Source of the DNA: an uncultured Lachnospiraceae bacterium
GTDB taxonomy: Bacteria > Bacillota > Clostridia > Lachnospirales > Lachnospiraceae
Direction of reading: 5' to 3'
DNA: 40,293 nt
NCBI GenBank assembly: GCA_902788555.1
Contig: CADAKQ010000022.1
Coordinates: 1 to 40,293, forward strand
Below, one piece after another: positions 32,314 to 40,293 of this stretch. Under the pieces are notes generated by a model that saw only the letters and a program-made list of their open reading frames with translations, ran no database searches and was not told the DNA's origin. The position numbers and the translations under genes were made by a program. The first letter of the stretch is position 1. Each line of letters starts with the position of its first letter.

Positions 32314-33306
32314 ATGAAGATAAAAAACCAAAAGCAAAAACTGCTTTACCTCGCAAAGATAATGCAGGAAAAAACTGATGACGAGCATGGATTGACTATG
32401 CCACAGATACAGGAAGAACTCGCGAGATACGACATAGAGGCGAATCGAAAGACGCTCTATGATGATATCGCTGTGCTTAATGATTTCGGAATAGAGATAA
32501 TCAAGCAACAGGAAGGCTACAAAACCTTATATCACTGTGGCAAGAGAGAATTTGAGCCGGCAGAACTGCGTTTAATCATAGATGCGATAGCATCATCCAA
32601 ATTCATAACAATTAGAAAATCCAAACAATTAATTAAAAAATTAGAGAAAATGGTGAGCAATCACGAAGCAAAGCTTCTTGACAGAGAAGTAATTGTCTCC
32701 GACCGTGTTAAGAACATGAACGAAAGTATATTTTATACCGTTGATGCAATTCAGAATGCTATCGCCAATAACCACCGTATCAAATTCCGCTACTTTAGCT
32801 GGAATACAGAAGGCGGCATGGAATTCCATCACGACGGTGAATACTACGACGTAAGCCCTTGGGCACTCTGTTGGGATTCGGAGAACTATTATCTGGTAGG
32901 CTTTGATTCAAATATCGGTGAAATCCGCCACTACCGTGTAGACAAAATGATGAACACCGACGAGCTTTCCGAAAAACGTCTGGGTTCCAAGCGATTCAAG
33001 GAAAAGGGTATCGACTCATACACGAAAAAACATTTCCGTATGGTAGGAGGCACTGAGGAACGGGTATCTCTCCTTTGCAAGAATAAAATGGCAAATATAA
33101 TCATTGACCAATTCGGCAGAGAAACCAAGTTCCAAAAGGCAGACGAGGAACATTTTCGGACAAAGGTGGATGTTGTGGTAAGTGACCAGTTCTTAGGCTG
33201 GGTGATCGCGCTTGGCGGGGATGTAGTTATAGAAGGACCGGAGAGCGTGAGGGCGAGGGCACTGGAGCTTATGAGGGAGAATTTGGAGAGGTATGAAAGT
33301 CTATAA
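32314..33306 (+). CDS. WYL-domain HTH transcriptional regulator
   Basis: A 330-residue regulator. The N-terminal winged helix (residues about 5-70: LTMPQIQEELARYDIEANRKTLYDDIAVLNDFGIEI) is followed by a WYL domain (about 145-225: IKFRYFSWN, DVSPWALCWDSENYYLVGFDS, IRHYRVDKM) and a WCX domain (about 245-325). The frame stays open upstream to about 32167, but AGGGG (32302-32306) sets the start at the ATG at 32314, and the upstream part is repeat DNA. This is the usual WYL regulator layout, including the BrxR/CapW type that represses defence operons. The AAA/subtilase pair begins 99 bp downstream behind its own operator-bearing promoter. Confidence 0.88.
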   Translation: MKIKNQKQKLLYLAKIMQEKTDDEHGLTMPQIQEELARYDIEANRKTLYDDIAVLNDFGIEIIKQQEGYKTLYHCGKREFEPAELRLIIDAIASSKFITIRKSKQLIKKLEKMVSNHEAKLLDREVIVSDRVKNMNESIFYTVDAIQNAIANNHRIKFRYFSWNTEGGMEFHHDGEYYDVSPWALCWDSENYYLVGFDSNIGEIRHYRVDKMMNTDELSEKRLGSKRFKEKGIDSYTKKHFRMVGGTEERVSLLCKNKMANIIIDQFGRETKFQKADEEHFRTKVDVVVSDQFLGWVIALGGDVVIEGPESVRARALELMRENLERYESL

Positions 33307-33346
33307 CTAATTATATCATAATAATATAAATAATTTTGTCCCAATA

Positions 33347-33396
33347 TTGACAAATAGTGTCCCAAGTGTTATTATAAAATTACAATAACACTTGGG
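33347..33396 (+). promoter_or_regulatory. promoter and inverted-repeat operator of the AAA/subtilase operon
   Basis: TTGACA (33347-33352) and TATTAT (33370-33375) are 17 bp apart. CCCAAGTGTTATT (33361-33373) and AATAACACTTGGG (33384-33396) form a perfect 13-bp inverted repeat around the -10 box, reaching the ribosome site GGGGTGA (33394-33400). TGTCCCAA also occurs twice, 21 bp apart (33337-33344, 33358-33365). Repressor binding here would block RNA polymerase, and in RNA the hairpin could hide the ribosome site. Confidence 0.7.
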
Positions 33397-33405
33397 GTGA
33401 TTTTT

Positions 33406-34452
33406 ATGAAAAAGAAAAACGTAATTAATTTAATCAAATACCACATGGATAATAACGAAGCAGGTTTCAGAACAGAAGCATATGAGATTGCTCGCGACTT
33501 TGATAAAGCGGGAGATTTTCAACTCGCTGAATATATAATTTCTATGCTTTCGAGTACGGAAGTATTTGTACCGCAGATGAACTATAAAGATACAGATTTA
33601 TTTCAGAAGATACAGGATAATAAAGAACCATTATGGCTTCCGGATACTATTAGTCAGGATTTGATGGGAATAGTAAATGCGGTTTCTCACAAAGCAGGAG
33701 TTAATAAGTTTATGTTTCAGGGAGCCCCAGGAACCGGTAAGACTGAGGCAGTAAAACAGCTTGCTCGAGTATTGGATAGAGATGTATATATGGTTGATTT
33801 TAACTATATAATTGACAGTAAATTAGGACAGACACAAAAAAATATTGCGGATTTGTTTAGAGAGATTAATAGTTTTGCATATCCGGATAAGGTAATAATG
33901 CTTTTTGATGAATTAGATGCAGTTGCATTAGATAGAACTAATTCAAATGATATAAGAGAGATGGGCAGAGCAACAACATCCATACTAAAAGGAATAGATG
34001 CTATGGACGATAGGATATTGCTTGTTGCAACAACAAATCTATTTAAGTACTTTGATAAAGCCATTATAAGAAGGTTTGATGCCATTATTGACTTTGATAG
34101 ATATGAGAGAAAGGATCTGGAAGAAATTGCAGAAGAAATATTAATTAGATATTTGAATGTTTTCAATATCAAATCTAAGAATATGAGATTGTTTAAAAAA
34201 ATAATCAACTTGTATGAAGAGATCCCTTATCCTGGGGATTTAAAAAATATTATAAAAAGTTCAATAGCATTTAGCGATACTGAAGACGAGAAAGATTATT
34301 TTAGAAGATTGTATGTTGCAGTAAAAGGAAATAAGCCGGATAATATTCAAATTTTAAAGGAAGAAGGCTTTACAGTTCGTGAGATTGAGATTTTATCACA
34401 GGTATCTAAAAGTAGTGTGTCACGTGAATTGAGGGGAAATATAGATGAATAA
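33406..34452 (+). CDS. AAA+ ATPase, IetA-like defence component
   Basis: A 348-residue AAA+ ATPase. Walker A GAPGTGKT lies at residues 106-113, Walker B MLFDELD at 165-171, sensor 1 ATTN follows, and IIRRFD carries the arginine finger. A short helical N-terminal region precedes the core, and the C-terminus ends in a possible helix-turn-helix-like stretch (FTVREIEILSQVSKSSVSREL). A GTG at 33397 is in frame, but the GGGGTGA ribosome site (33394-33400) overlaps it and points to the ATG at 33406. The subtilase gene overlaps its end by 8 nt. AAA ATPase plus S8 protease is the composition of the IetAS anti-phage system; the match is by architecture only. Confidence 0.82.
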   Translation: MKKKNVINLIKYHMDNNEAGFRTEAYEIARDFDKAGDFQLAEYIISMLSSTEVFVPQMNYKDTDLFQKIQDNKEPLWLPDTISQDLMGIVNAVSHKAGVNKFMFQGAPGTGKTEAVKQLARVLDRDVYMVDFNYIIDSKLGQTQKNIADLFREINSFAYPDKVIMLFDELDAVALDRTNSNDIREMGRATTSILKGIDAMDDRILLVATTNLFKYFDKAIIRRFDAIIDFDRYERKDLEEIAEEILIRYLNVFNIKSKNMRLFKKIINLYEEIPYPGDLKNIIKSSIAFSDTEDEKDYFRRLYVAVKGNKPDNIQILKEEGFTVREIEILSQVSKSSVSRELRGNIDE

Positions 34453-36673
34453 GATTTTACAATTAAAAGGGCATTTTGACAGTAACCCAAACGGAACAAG
34501 ACCGGGACCCGCCAAATTGCCGCCAAACACTGAAGTAAGCTCAGAACATATAGATATGCTTGCAGGTAGATTGGAGAGTATATTAGCTACATGGGAGAAA
34601 GATACGAGGCTCGATGGAGCTTTGGTAAGTGTCCATTATAGGGATATTATAGCAAAAAGTAATAGATTGAAAATCATATTAGGCGAAGTAAGTAAATCAC
34701 CAAATGAATCTATCAGAGGCGCTAAATTTGTAGGTGAGGGAAAAGAAAGGCACCATGTTTTCACACATTATGTGCCTTTAATTGTACTTGAAAATTCTAT
34801 AGTTATACTTAGAAAATGCGCCGGGTTAGTCAGAGAATTATATAATGGAAAAATTACAGCAAGAGATATAGATATAATAAACAGTAAAAAAAGTGATGTC
34901 GGGGATATGAAAAAGTCAAATTTCTCAAAGGCCATAGTTGATGCTTACTACGTGAGGACATTTGATATAGATAAGCCGGATAGAATAGACAGTGAAAAGG
35001 AAGCAGTTATAACTTTATATAGAACAAAAGTCAGAACGAGAGAGATTTTAGAGTATGTGGATATCGATATAAACGATGTCAGAGTTATCGATGATTATAC
35101 ACTTTTACTTGATAAAAGACAGATAGAACTTCTATATAACAGTATGCCATATCTGATAGCTATGGGTGTAACTGACTGGTCAAATATAGATTATACAAGG
35201 TATACAGGACAAGTAATTGAAAATAAAATTGAGATACCCAAGCCGTCAAATGAACCTATAGTAGGTGTCATAGATACACATTTTGACGAAAGTGTGTATT
35301 TTTCAGAATGGGTTGAATACAAAAATTGTTTAGATGACATCATCGAGATAAAACCGGAAGATAGGGAGCATGGAACAGCAGTTGCATCAATCATAGTTGA
35401 CGGCCCGACATTTAATCCCGGATTACAGGATAATTGTGGAAGATTTAGAGTAAAACTTTTTGGAGTATCAAAAGCAGAGGGATTTAGTGCATTTGGAATT
35501 TTAAGAAATATAAGAGAGATAGTTGCTAAAAACAGAGATATCAAAGTGTGGAATCTTTCACTTGGCTCGAATATGGAGATAGAAGAAAATTTTATATCAC
35601 CTGCTGCGGCTGAGCTTGACAGGATACAGTATGAATATGATGTTATATTTGTAGTTGCCGGAACAAATAATGAGCAGAGCAGGGAAAAAATAAAAATCGG
35701 TTCGCCGGCAGATTCTCTTAATTCAATAGTTGTAAATGCAGTTTCTTTTAGTGGTAAACCGGCCTCATATACAAGAGTTGGACCGGTTTTGGATTTCTTC
35801 TATAAACCTGATATTTGCTATTATGGCGGTGACAGTGATGAGGCTATAAGAGTCTGTACACCATTGGGCGAAAAGCTGGTTACCGGAACTTCCTTTGCTG
35901 CACCTTGGATTACAAGGAAAGTGGCATACCTTATCTATGTTATGGGATTGAGCAGGGAAATTGCAAAAGCTCTTATAATAGATGCGGCAGCAGGGTGGAA
36001 CAGGCAGGATATATCATCATACGAAATGGGATATGGCATTGTTCCAATTAAGATAGAGGATATACTTAGTTCTAAGGATAATGAGATAAAATTCCTGTTG
36101 TCCGGAACTATCGATGATTTTGAAACCTATACATATAATATCCCTGTCCCGCAGGACGAAAAGGGCTTTCCATTTTTTGCAAAAGCTACACTGGCTTACT
36201 TCCCTATGTGTGATAGAAATCAGGGTGTTGATTATACGAGTACAGAAATGGATATACATTTTGGAAGATTAAAGGAAAAAGATGGTAAAACGTCGATTTA
36301 TCCTATAAATAATAATTATCAATCGGAAAATATGCTGATTAAGCTTTATGAATCAAATGCGAGAAAGTTATATAGAAAGTGGGATAATGTAAAGCATATC
36401 AGTGAGGAACTGAAAGAACGGTCAAAGTCAAGAACTGCTTTTGACTCGGCGATGTGGGGACTTAGTATAAAGACAAAAGAAAGAACATCCGTCAAGGAGG
36501 GAATAGGACTTCAATTTGGAGTTGTAGTTACGCTCTATGAGATGCATGGCGTTAACCGTATCAATGAATTTAAAAAGCTTTGTATGATGAGGAATTGGTT
36601 GGTTAATACGGTGGATATAGATAACCGGATTGATGTTTATAATATGGCGGAAGAGGAAATAGAGTTGGAGTAG
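34445..36673 (+). CDS. subtilisin-like S8 serine protease, IetS-like defence component
   Basis: A 742-residue cytoplasmic protein with no signal peptide. An N-terminal domain of about 265 residues precedes the S8 protease core. The catalytic triad is Asp277 in PIVGVIDTH, His309 in REHGTAVAS and Ser483 in TGTSFAAPW, with oxyanion Asn near 408 in AGTNNE. A C-terminal domain of about 200 residues follows. The gene overlaps the AAA gene by 8 nt (ATGAATAA), showing translational coupling. An intracellular protease driven or gated by an AAA partner fits a toxic effector that acts after phage sensing. The substrate is unknown. Confidence 0.85.
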   Translation: MNKILQLKGHFDSNPNGTRPGPAKLPPNTEVSSEHIDMLAGRLESILATWEKDTRLDGALVSVHYRDIIAKSNRLKIILGEVSKSPNESIRGAKFVGEGKERHHVFTHYVPLIVLENSIVILRKCAGLVRELYNGKITARDIDIINSKKSDVGDMKKSNFSKAIVDAYYVRTFDIDKPDRIDSEKEAVITLYRTKVRTREILEYVDIDINDVRVIDDYTLLLDKRQIELLYNSMPYLIAMGVTDWSNIDYTRYTGQVIENKIEIPKPSNEPIVGVIDTHFDESVYFSEWVEYKNCLDDIIEIKPEDREHGTAVASIIVDGPTFNPGLQDNCGRFRVKLFGVSKAEGFSAFGILRNIREIVAKNRDIKVWNLSLGSNMEIEENFISPAAAELDRIQYEYDVIFVVAGTNNEQSREKIKIGSPADSLNSIVVNAVSFSGKPASYTRVGPVLDFFYKPDICYYGGDSDEAIRVCTPLGEKLVTGTSFAAPWITRKVAYLIYVMGLSREIAKALIIDAAAGWNRQDISSYEMGYGIVPIKIEDILSSKDNEIKFLLSGTIDDFETYTYNIPVPQDEKGFPFFAKATLAYFPMCDRNQGVDYTSTEMDIHFGRLKEKDGKTSIYPINNNYQSENMLIKLYESNARKLYRKWDNVKHISEELKERSKSRTAFDSAMWGLSIKTKERTSVKEGIGLQFGVVVTLYEMHGVNRINEFKKLCMMRNWLVNTVDIDNRIDVYNMAEEEIELE

Positions 36674-36698
36674 GGAAGTGTATAAAGGAAAAATAAAA

Positions 36699-36772
36699 AA
36701 GAACAGTTCTGATCCCTGATAAATGCGGTAACCTTCAGGATACGTCCGAAACGTAATTAGATAGCTGTTCTT
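36699..36772. other. three-stem inverted-repeat structure in a noncoding gap
   Basis: AAGAACAG (36699-36706) pairs with CTGTTCTT (36765-36772). Inside, ATCCCTGA/TCAGGAT (36712-36741, one bulge) and TACGT-CCGAA-ACGTA (36741-36755) make two further stems, giving a three-way-junction shape. On the minus strand the outer stem is followed by TTTTATTTTT, so it could terminate leftward transcription. A structured RNA is also possible. The rest of the 343-bp gap 36674-37016 shows A/T-rich sequence and no gene. Confidence 0.5.
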
Positions 36773-37016
36773 GGAATTATGATAGCATATTAGGGTGAAA
36801 TTGCAAGGGAAATTAGAGAAAGAGAAAAAAGTAAATTTCAAGTTGCCATATAGATCATAAAACTTAAGCCTCGAATCGGTAAACCATTCCATAAAGTTTG
36901 AGTTCTCTTATATTATAGTTGACGATTAGGGTGTATGTCAATTATAATCAAACTATGATGCGTTTAGGGTATCTTTTAACCGTTTGTAGGTGTGTAATTT
37001 GCAGGAGGGCTACAGT

Positions 37017-37196
37017 ATGGCTGTTAGCTACAAACACTTATGGAAAGTTTTGATTGACAAGGATATGAAGAAGAAAGATTTGGAAGCGGTAGCGGGTGTC
37101 AGCCATTATACCCTGAACAAGATGACTAAGGACGAAAACGTTATGACGGAGATCATAGAGCGGATATGCCTGTCACTTGACGTGATACCGGATTAG
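37017..37196 (+). CDS. XRE/Cro-type HTH regulator, C-terminally shortened
   Basis: A 59-residue Cro/C1-type DNA-binding protein (MAVSYKHLWKVLIDKDMKK, then LEAVAGVSHYTLNKMTKDE as the helix-turn-helix). GGAGGGC before the ATG at 37017 fixes the start; an ATG at 36990 lacks such a site. After the TAG at 37194 the same frame continues as Ile-Met, a second TAG, and then ILPDEQKSEEKKE up to a TAA. This looks like the normal acidic tail of the family, so two stops appear to have removed the last 16 or so residues. The HTH core is intact. Such genes often precede restriction or helicase modules, as here. Confidence 0.75.
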   Translation: MAVSYKHLWKVLIDKDMKKKDLEAVAGVSHYTLNKMTKDENVMTEIIERICLSLDVIPD

Positions 37197-37347
37197 ATTA
37201 TGTAGATACTGCCGGATGAACAAAAAAGTGAAGAAAAGAAGGAATAAGTCCGTTCTATGGGACAGTTAATGCTGTACTATAGGATTATAAGATATTATAG
37301 TAAATTAGCACGATGCAGGGAAACGCATAGATTGGCGGTGGACAAAG

Positions 37348-40293
37348 TTGAAAATCATTGACAATATCACGGAAACTGTCCGTGATGACATGGAAAAAAC
37401 CATAGAAAAGGGAAGCAGGGTGTCTATCGCGGCGGCATGCTTTTCCATGTATGCGTATAAAGAGTTAAAGAAACAGTTGGAGTCCGTGGAGAAATTGCGT
37501 TTTATCTTCACATCTCCAACTTTTGTTACAGAGAGGGCGGAGAAGGCAAAGCGTGAATTTTATATTCCGCGCTTTAACCGTGAGCACAGCCTGTATGGTA
37601 CAGAGTTTGAGATCAAGCTGCGCAACGAACTGAGCCAGAAGGCTATCGCAAGAGAATGTGCTGACTGGATACGCCGCAAAGCCAGATTCAAATCCAATTC
37701 TACAGGGGAAAACATGGGTGGATTTGCCACTGTGGATTCTTCCTCTGAGCAGGTTGCCTATATGCCGATGAACGGATTTACTACCGTGGATATTGGTTGT
37801 GAGCGTGGAAACAACAGCTATAACATAGTAAACCGCATGGAGGCTCCGTTCTCCACACAGTATATGCAGCTTTTTGACACCCTCTGGAATGACCGGCAGA
37901 AGCTTCAGGATGTGACAGAGGTTGTCATTGAGAATATCACCACCGCCTATAATGAGAATTCGCCTGAGTTTATTTATTTCATCACGCTTTTCAATGTTTT
38001 CAGTGAGTTTTTGGAGGATATTTCCGAGGATGTTCTTCCGAATGAGGCTACGGGCTTTAAGTCCAGCAAGATATGGAGTATGCTGTATGACTTCCAGCGG
38101 GATGCCGTTCTGGCCATCATCAATAAGCTGGAAAAGTACAATGGATGCATTCTTGCAGACAGCGTAGGACTGGGTAAGACTTTCACTGCACTTGCTGTTA
38201 TAAAGTATTACGAGAATCGGAACAAATCCGTGCTGGTGCTCTGCCCGAAAAAGCTGTGTGAGAACTGGAATACGTATAAAGATAATTATGTGAACAATCC
38301 CATTGCCAGTGACCGTCTGAATTATGATGTTTTGTTTCATACAGACCTGTCAAGGAACGGCGGCACATCGAACGGGTTGGATCTTGACCGTCTGAACTGG
38401 GGCAACTACGACCTTGTGGTGATCGATGAATCGCACAACTTCCGTAATGGAGCGGGTACCCATGCGAATACTCAGGAAAACCGTTATGTGAAGTTGATGG
38501 ACAAGGTGCTCCGTGCCGGAGTAAAGACGAAAGTGCTGATGCTTTCCGCAACACCGGTCAATAACCGTTTCAATGATCTGAAGAACCAGCTTGCCCTTGC
38601 CTATGAGGGCGATGCGGAACTGATGGATAAGCAGCTGAATACCAGCAAGACGCTGAATGAGATATTCCGGCAGGCTCAGACGGCATTCAACGCATGGAGT
38701 AAGCTGGACATGGAGCAGCGCACAACGGATGCCTTGCTTCGGATGCTGGATTTTGATTTCTTTGAAGTGTTGGATTCAGTGACCATCGCTCGTTCAAGGA
38801 AACATATTGAGAAGTATTACAGTACTGAGAAGATCGGTAAATTCCCGGAACGCAGGAAGCCTATCTCCAAGAGACCGAACCTGACCGATCTGGAAGGAGC
38901 CATCAATTACAACGAGATTTATGAACAGCTGATGCTGCTGACATTGGAGATATACACTCCATCAAAATATATCTTCCCCAGCAAGCTGTCAAAATATATG
39001 GATTTGACTCACAATAAGGGCAATAACCTTACCCAGTCCGGACGTGAGGAAGGTATCCGCAGGCTCATGAGTGTGAACCTGCTGAAGCGACTGGAAAGTT
39101 CAGTGTACTCTTTCAACCTTACGCTGAAGAGAATTAAGGATCTGATCACTGGAACGATAGATGCTATCAACAACTTTGAGAAGAACGGTACGGCTGATCT
39201 GGATATGTACGAGGCAGATGACCAGTCCGATTTCGATATGGACGATTCCAATACCGACTTCTTTACCGTGGGCAAGAAGGTGAAGATCGACCTTGCCGAT
39301 ATGGACTATGTGACATGGAGAGATGTGCTGAAGAAGGATGATGAGGTGCTGGAACTTGTTACATCCATGGTGGCAGATATTACGCCGGAACATGATACGA
39401 AACTCCAAACTCTTCTGGAACTGGTTTCCCAGAAGATTGAGAATCCTATCAATCCGGACAATAAGAAGGTGCTGATCTTTTCGGCATTCTCAGATACCGC
39501 AGAATATCTGTATGACAATGTGGCTCCATACATCAAAAAGAAATATGGGCTGGATACCGCCATTATCACGGGAACCGTGGAAGGAAGGACTACGATAAAG
39601 GGGCTGAAGGGTACGCTGAACAATATCCTGACCTGTTTTTCATCTATATCAAAGAGCAGAGATGTTCTGATGCCGGGTAGCACCAAAGATATTGATATTC
39701 TGATCACAACAGACTGTATTTCTGAAGGACAGAACCTTCAGGATTGTGATTACATGGTGAACTATGATATCCACTGGAATCCGGTACGTATTATCCAGCG
39801 TTTCGGGCGTGTTGACCGTATCGGCAGCAGGAATGCCCAGATACAGCTTGTGAACTTCTGGCCGAACCTAACGCTGGATGAATACATCAATCTGAAAGCG
39901 CGTGTTGAAACAAGGATGAAGATATCCGTTATGACTTCCACCGGCGATGATGACCTGATCAATCCGGAGGAAAAGGGTGATTTGGAATACAGGAAGGCGC
40001 AGCTGAAGAAACTGCAGGATGAAGTGGTGGATATCGAGGAAATGTCAGATGGCATATCCATTATGGATCTGGGCTTGAATGAGTTCAGGCTTGACCTTCT
40101 GGAATATGTTAAGACTCACGATGATCTGGATAAGAAACCGTTCGGGCTTCATGCGGTTGTTCCTAAGACGGATGAGCTGCCCGAAGGCGTGATCTTTGTG
40201 CTTAAGAATCGCAATAACGGCGTGAACATTGACAGCCTGAACCGCATCCATCCGTTTTATATGGTTTATATCGGCGTGGATGGGGAGATCATC
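37348..40293 (+). CDS. SNF2-type DEAD/DEAH helicase with PLD-like N-terminus (partial, runs off right edge)
   Basis: 982 codons are visible and the frame is still open at the window end. The N-terminus (MKIIDNITETVRDDMEK, SIAAACFSMYAYKELK) resembles the phospholipase-D-like domain of defence helicases. Motif I is DSVGLGKTFTALA, motif II VIDESHNF, motif III LSATPVNNR. The C-terminal helicase half has ITTDCISEGQNLQDCDYMVNYD and HWNPVRIIQRFGRVDRIGS. Start: TTG at 37348 with GGTGG (37337-37341) six bases upstream; no ATG gives the conserved N-terminus. Such proteins occur with DNA methyltransferases in restriction-type systems on mobile elements. Codons end in G or C (CTG, GTG, ACC) far more than in the neighbours, a sign of transfer. 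Confidence 0.88.
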   Translation, partial: MKIIDNITETVRDDMEKTIEKGSRVSIAAACFSMYAYKELKKQLESVEKLRFIFTSPTFVTERAEKAKREFYIPRFNREHSLYGTEFEIKLRNELSQKAIARECADWIRRKARFKSNSTGENMGGFATVDSSSEQVAYMPMNGFTTVDIGCERGNNSYNIVNRMEAPFSTQYMQLFDTLWNDRQKLQDVTEVVIENITTAYNENSPEFIYFITLFNVFSEFLEDISEDVLPNEATGFKSSKIWSMLYDFQRDAVLAIINKLEKYNGCILADSVGLGKTFTALAVIKYYENRNKSVLVLCPKKLCENWNTYKDNYVNNPIASDRLNYDVLFHTDLSRNGGTSNGLDLDRLNWGNYDLVVIDESHNFRNGAGTHANTQENRYVKLMDKVLRAGVKTKVLMLSATPVNNRFNDLKNQLALAYEGDAELMDKQLNTSKTLNEIFRQAQTAFNAWSKLDMEQRTTDALLRMLDFDFFEVLDSVTIARSRKHIEKYYSTEKIGKFPERRKPISKRPNLTDLEGAINYNEIYEQLMLLTLEIYTPSKYIFPSKLSKYMDLTHNKGNNLTQSGREEGIRRLMSVNLLKRLESSVYSFNLTLKRIKDLITGTIDAINNFEKNGTADLDMYEADDQSDFDMDDSNTDFFTVGKKVKIDLADMDYVTWRDVLKKDDEVLELVTSMVADITPEHDTKLQTLLELVSQKIENPINPDNKKVLIFSAFSDTAEYLYDNVAPYIKKKYGLDTAIITGTVEGRTTIKGLKGTLNNILTCFSSISKSRDVLMPGSTKDIDILITTDCISEGQNLQDCDYMVNYDIHWNPVRIIQRFGRVDRIGSRNAQIQLVNFWPNLTLDEYINLKARVETRMKISVMTSTGDDDLINPEEKGDLEYRKAQLKKLQDEVVDIEEMSDGISIMDLGLNEFRLDLLEYVKTHDDLDKKPFGLHAVVPKTDELPEGVIFVLKNRNNGVNIDSLNRIHPFYMVYIGVDGEII

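Noticed and set aside
36699-36772. Hammerhead ribozyme or insertion-sequence ends
   Set aside because: The required CUGAUGA core is absent, and there is no transposase or target duplication around the inverted repeat.
37465-38340. Minus-strand 291-codon open frame
   Set aside because: It is a shadow of the helicase gene, which has all helicase motifs in the plus-strand frame; no family feature or ribosome site supports the antisense frame.

Overview
The window looks like chromosomal DNA of a low-GC, Gram-positive anaerobe, most likely a Lachnospiraceae (Roseburia, Lachnospira or Butyrivibrio-like). Three things suggest this: A/T-rich promoters with AGGAGG-type ribosome sites, a sucrose PTS with a GH32/GH43 carbohydrate repertoire, and small Clostridia-type families (DUF1653, DUF4317). 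No lineage marker gene is present, so the placement is an inference.

Region 1 (about 1-11.5 kb) is a sucrose locus: a small membrane protein, an amylosucrase-type GH13 enzyme, a LacI-type regulator, a Cof-type HAD phosphatase, a sucrose EIIBCA permease, HPr, a ROK fructokinase, Enzyme I and a GH32 sucrose-6-phosphate hydrolase. The same 14-bp operator lies, in opposite orientations, just downstream of the GH13 and permease promoters. The locus therefore carries its own general PTS proteins. A RelB/RelE-type toxin-antitoxin pair follows.

Region 2 (12.2-16.7 kb) is the most unusual part. Two coupled WYL-domain proteins point left. A 565-bp noncoding stretch holds tRNA-like RNA structures with D and T arms. 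To its right lies a Ro60/TROVE-like (DUF2828-like) helical plus von Willebrand A protein. I read this as a Y-RNA/Ro-type RNA-surveillance or repair locus without a visible rtcB.

Region 3 (16.8-24 kb) has an NhaC antiporter, a frameshifted sodium:alanine symporter, a SulP transporter and a GH43 enzyme. Two long fold-back elements flank the broken symporter. One of them, 317 bp with 27-bp perfect ends, fills the whole gap between two convergent stop codons.

Region 4 (24.1-30.3 kb) is a dlt-like operon with an extra gene: a stand-alone adenylation enzyme, a LysA/BtrK-like PLP decarboxylase, a carrier protein, an MBOAT and an SGNH/DltD-like protein. It may attach a decarboxylated amino acid to a surface polymer. 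Two intergenic gaps hold tandem repeats with 40-bp and 73/74-bp units.

Region 5 (30.4-40.3 kb) starts with DUF1653, DUF4317-like and ADP-ribosylglycohydrolase genes. It continues with a WYL regulator and an AAA-ATPase/subtilase pair that resembles the IetAS anti-phage system. It ends with a shortened HTH gene and a large SNF2-type helicase that runs off the right edge. The helicase uses more G/C-ending codons than its neighbours and looks horizontally acquired, so this end of the window reads as a defence island.
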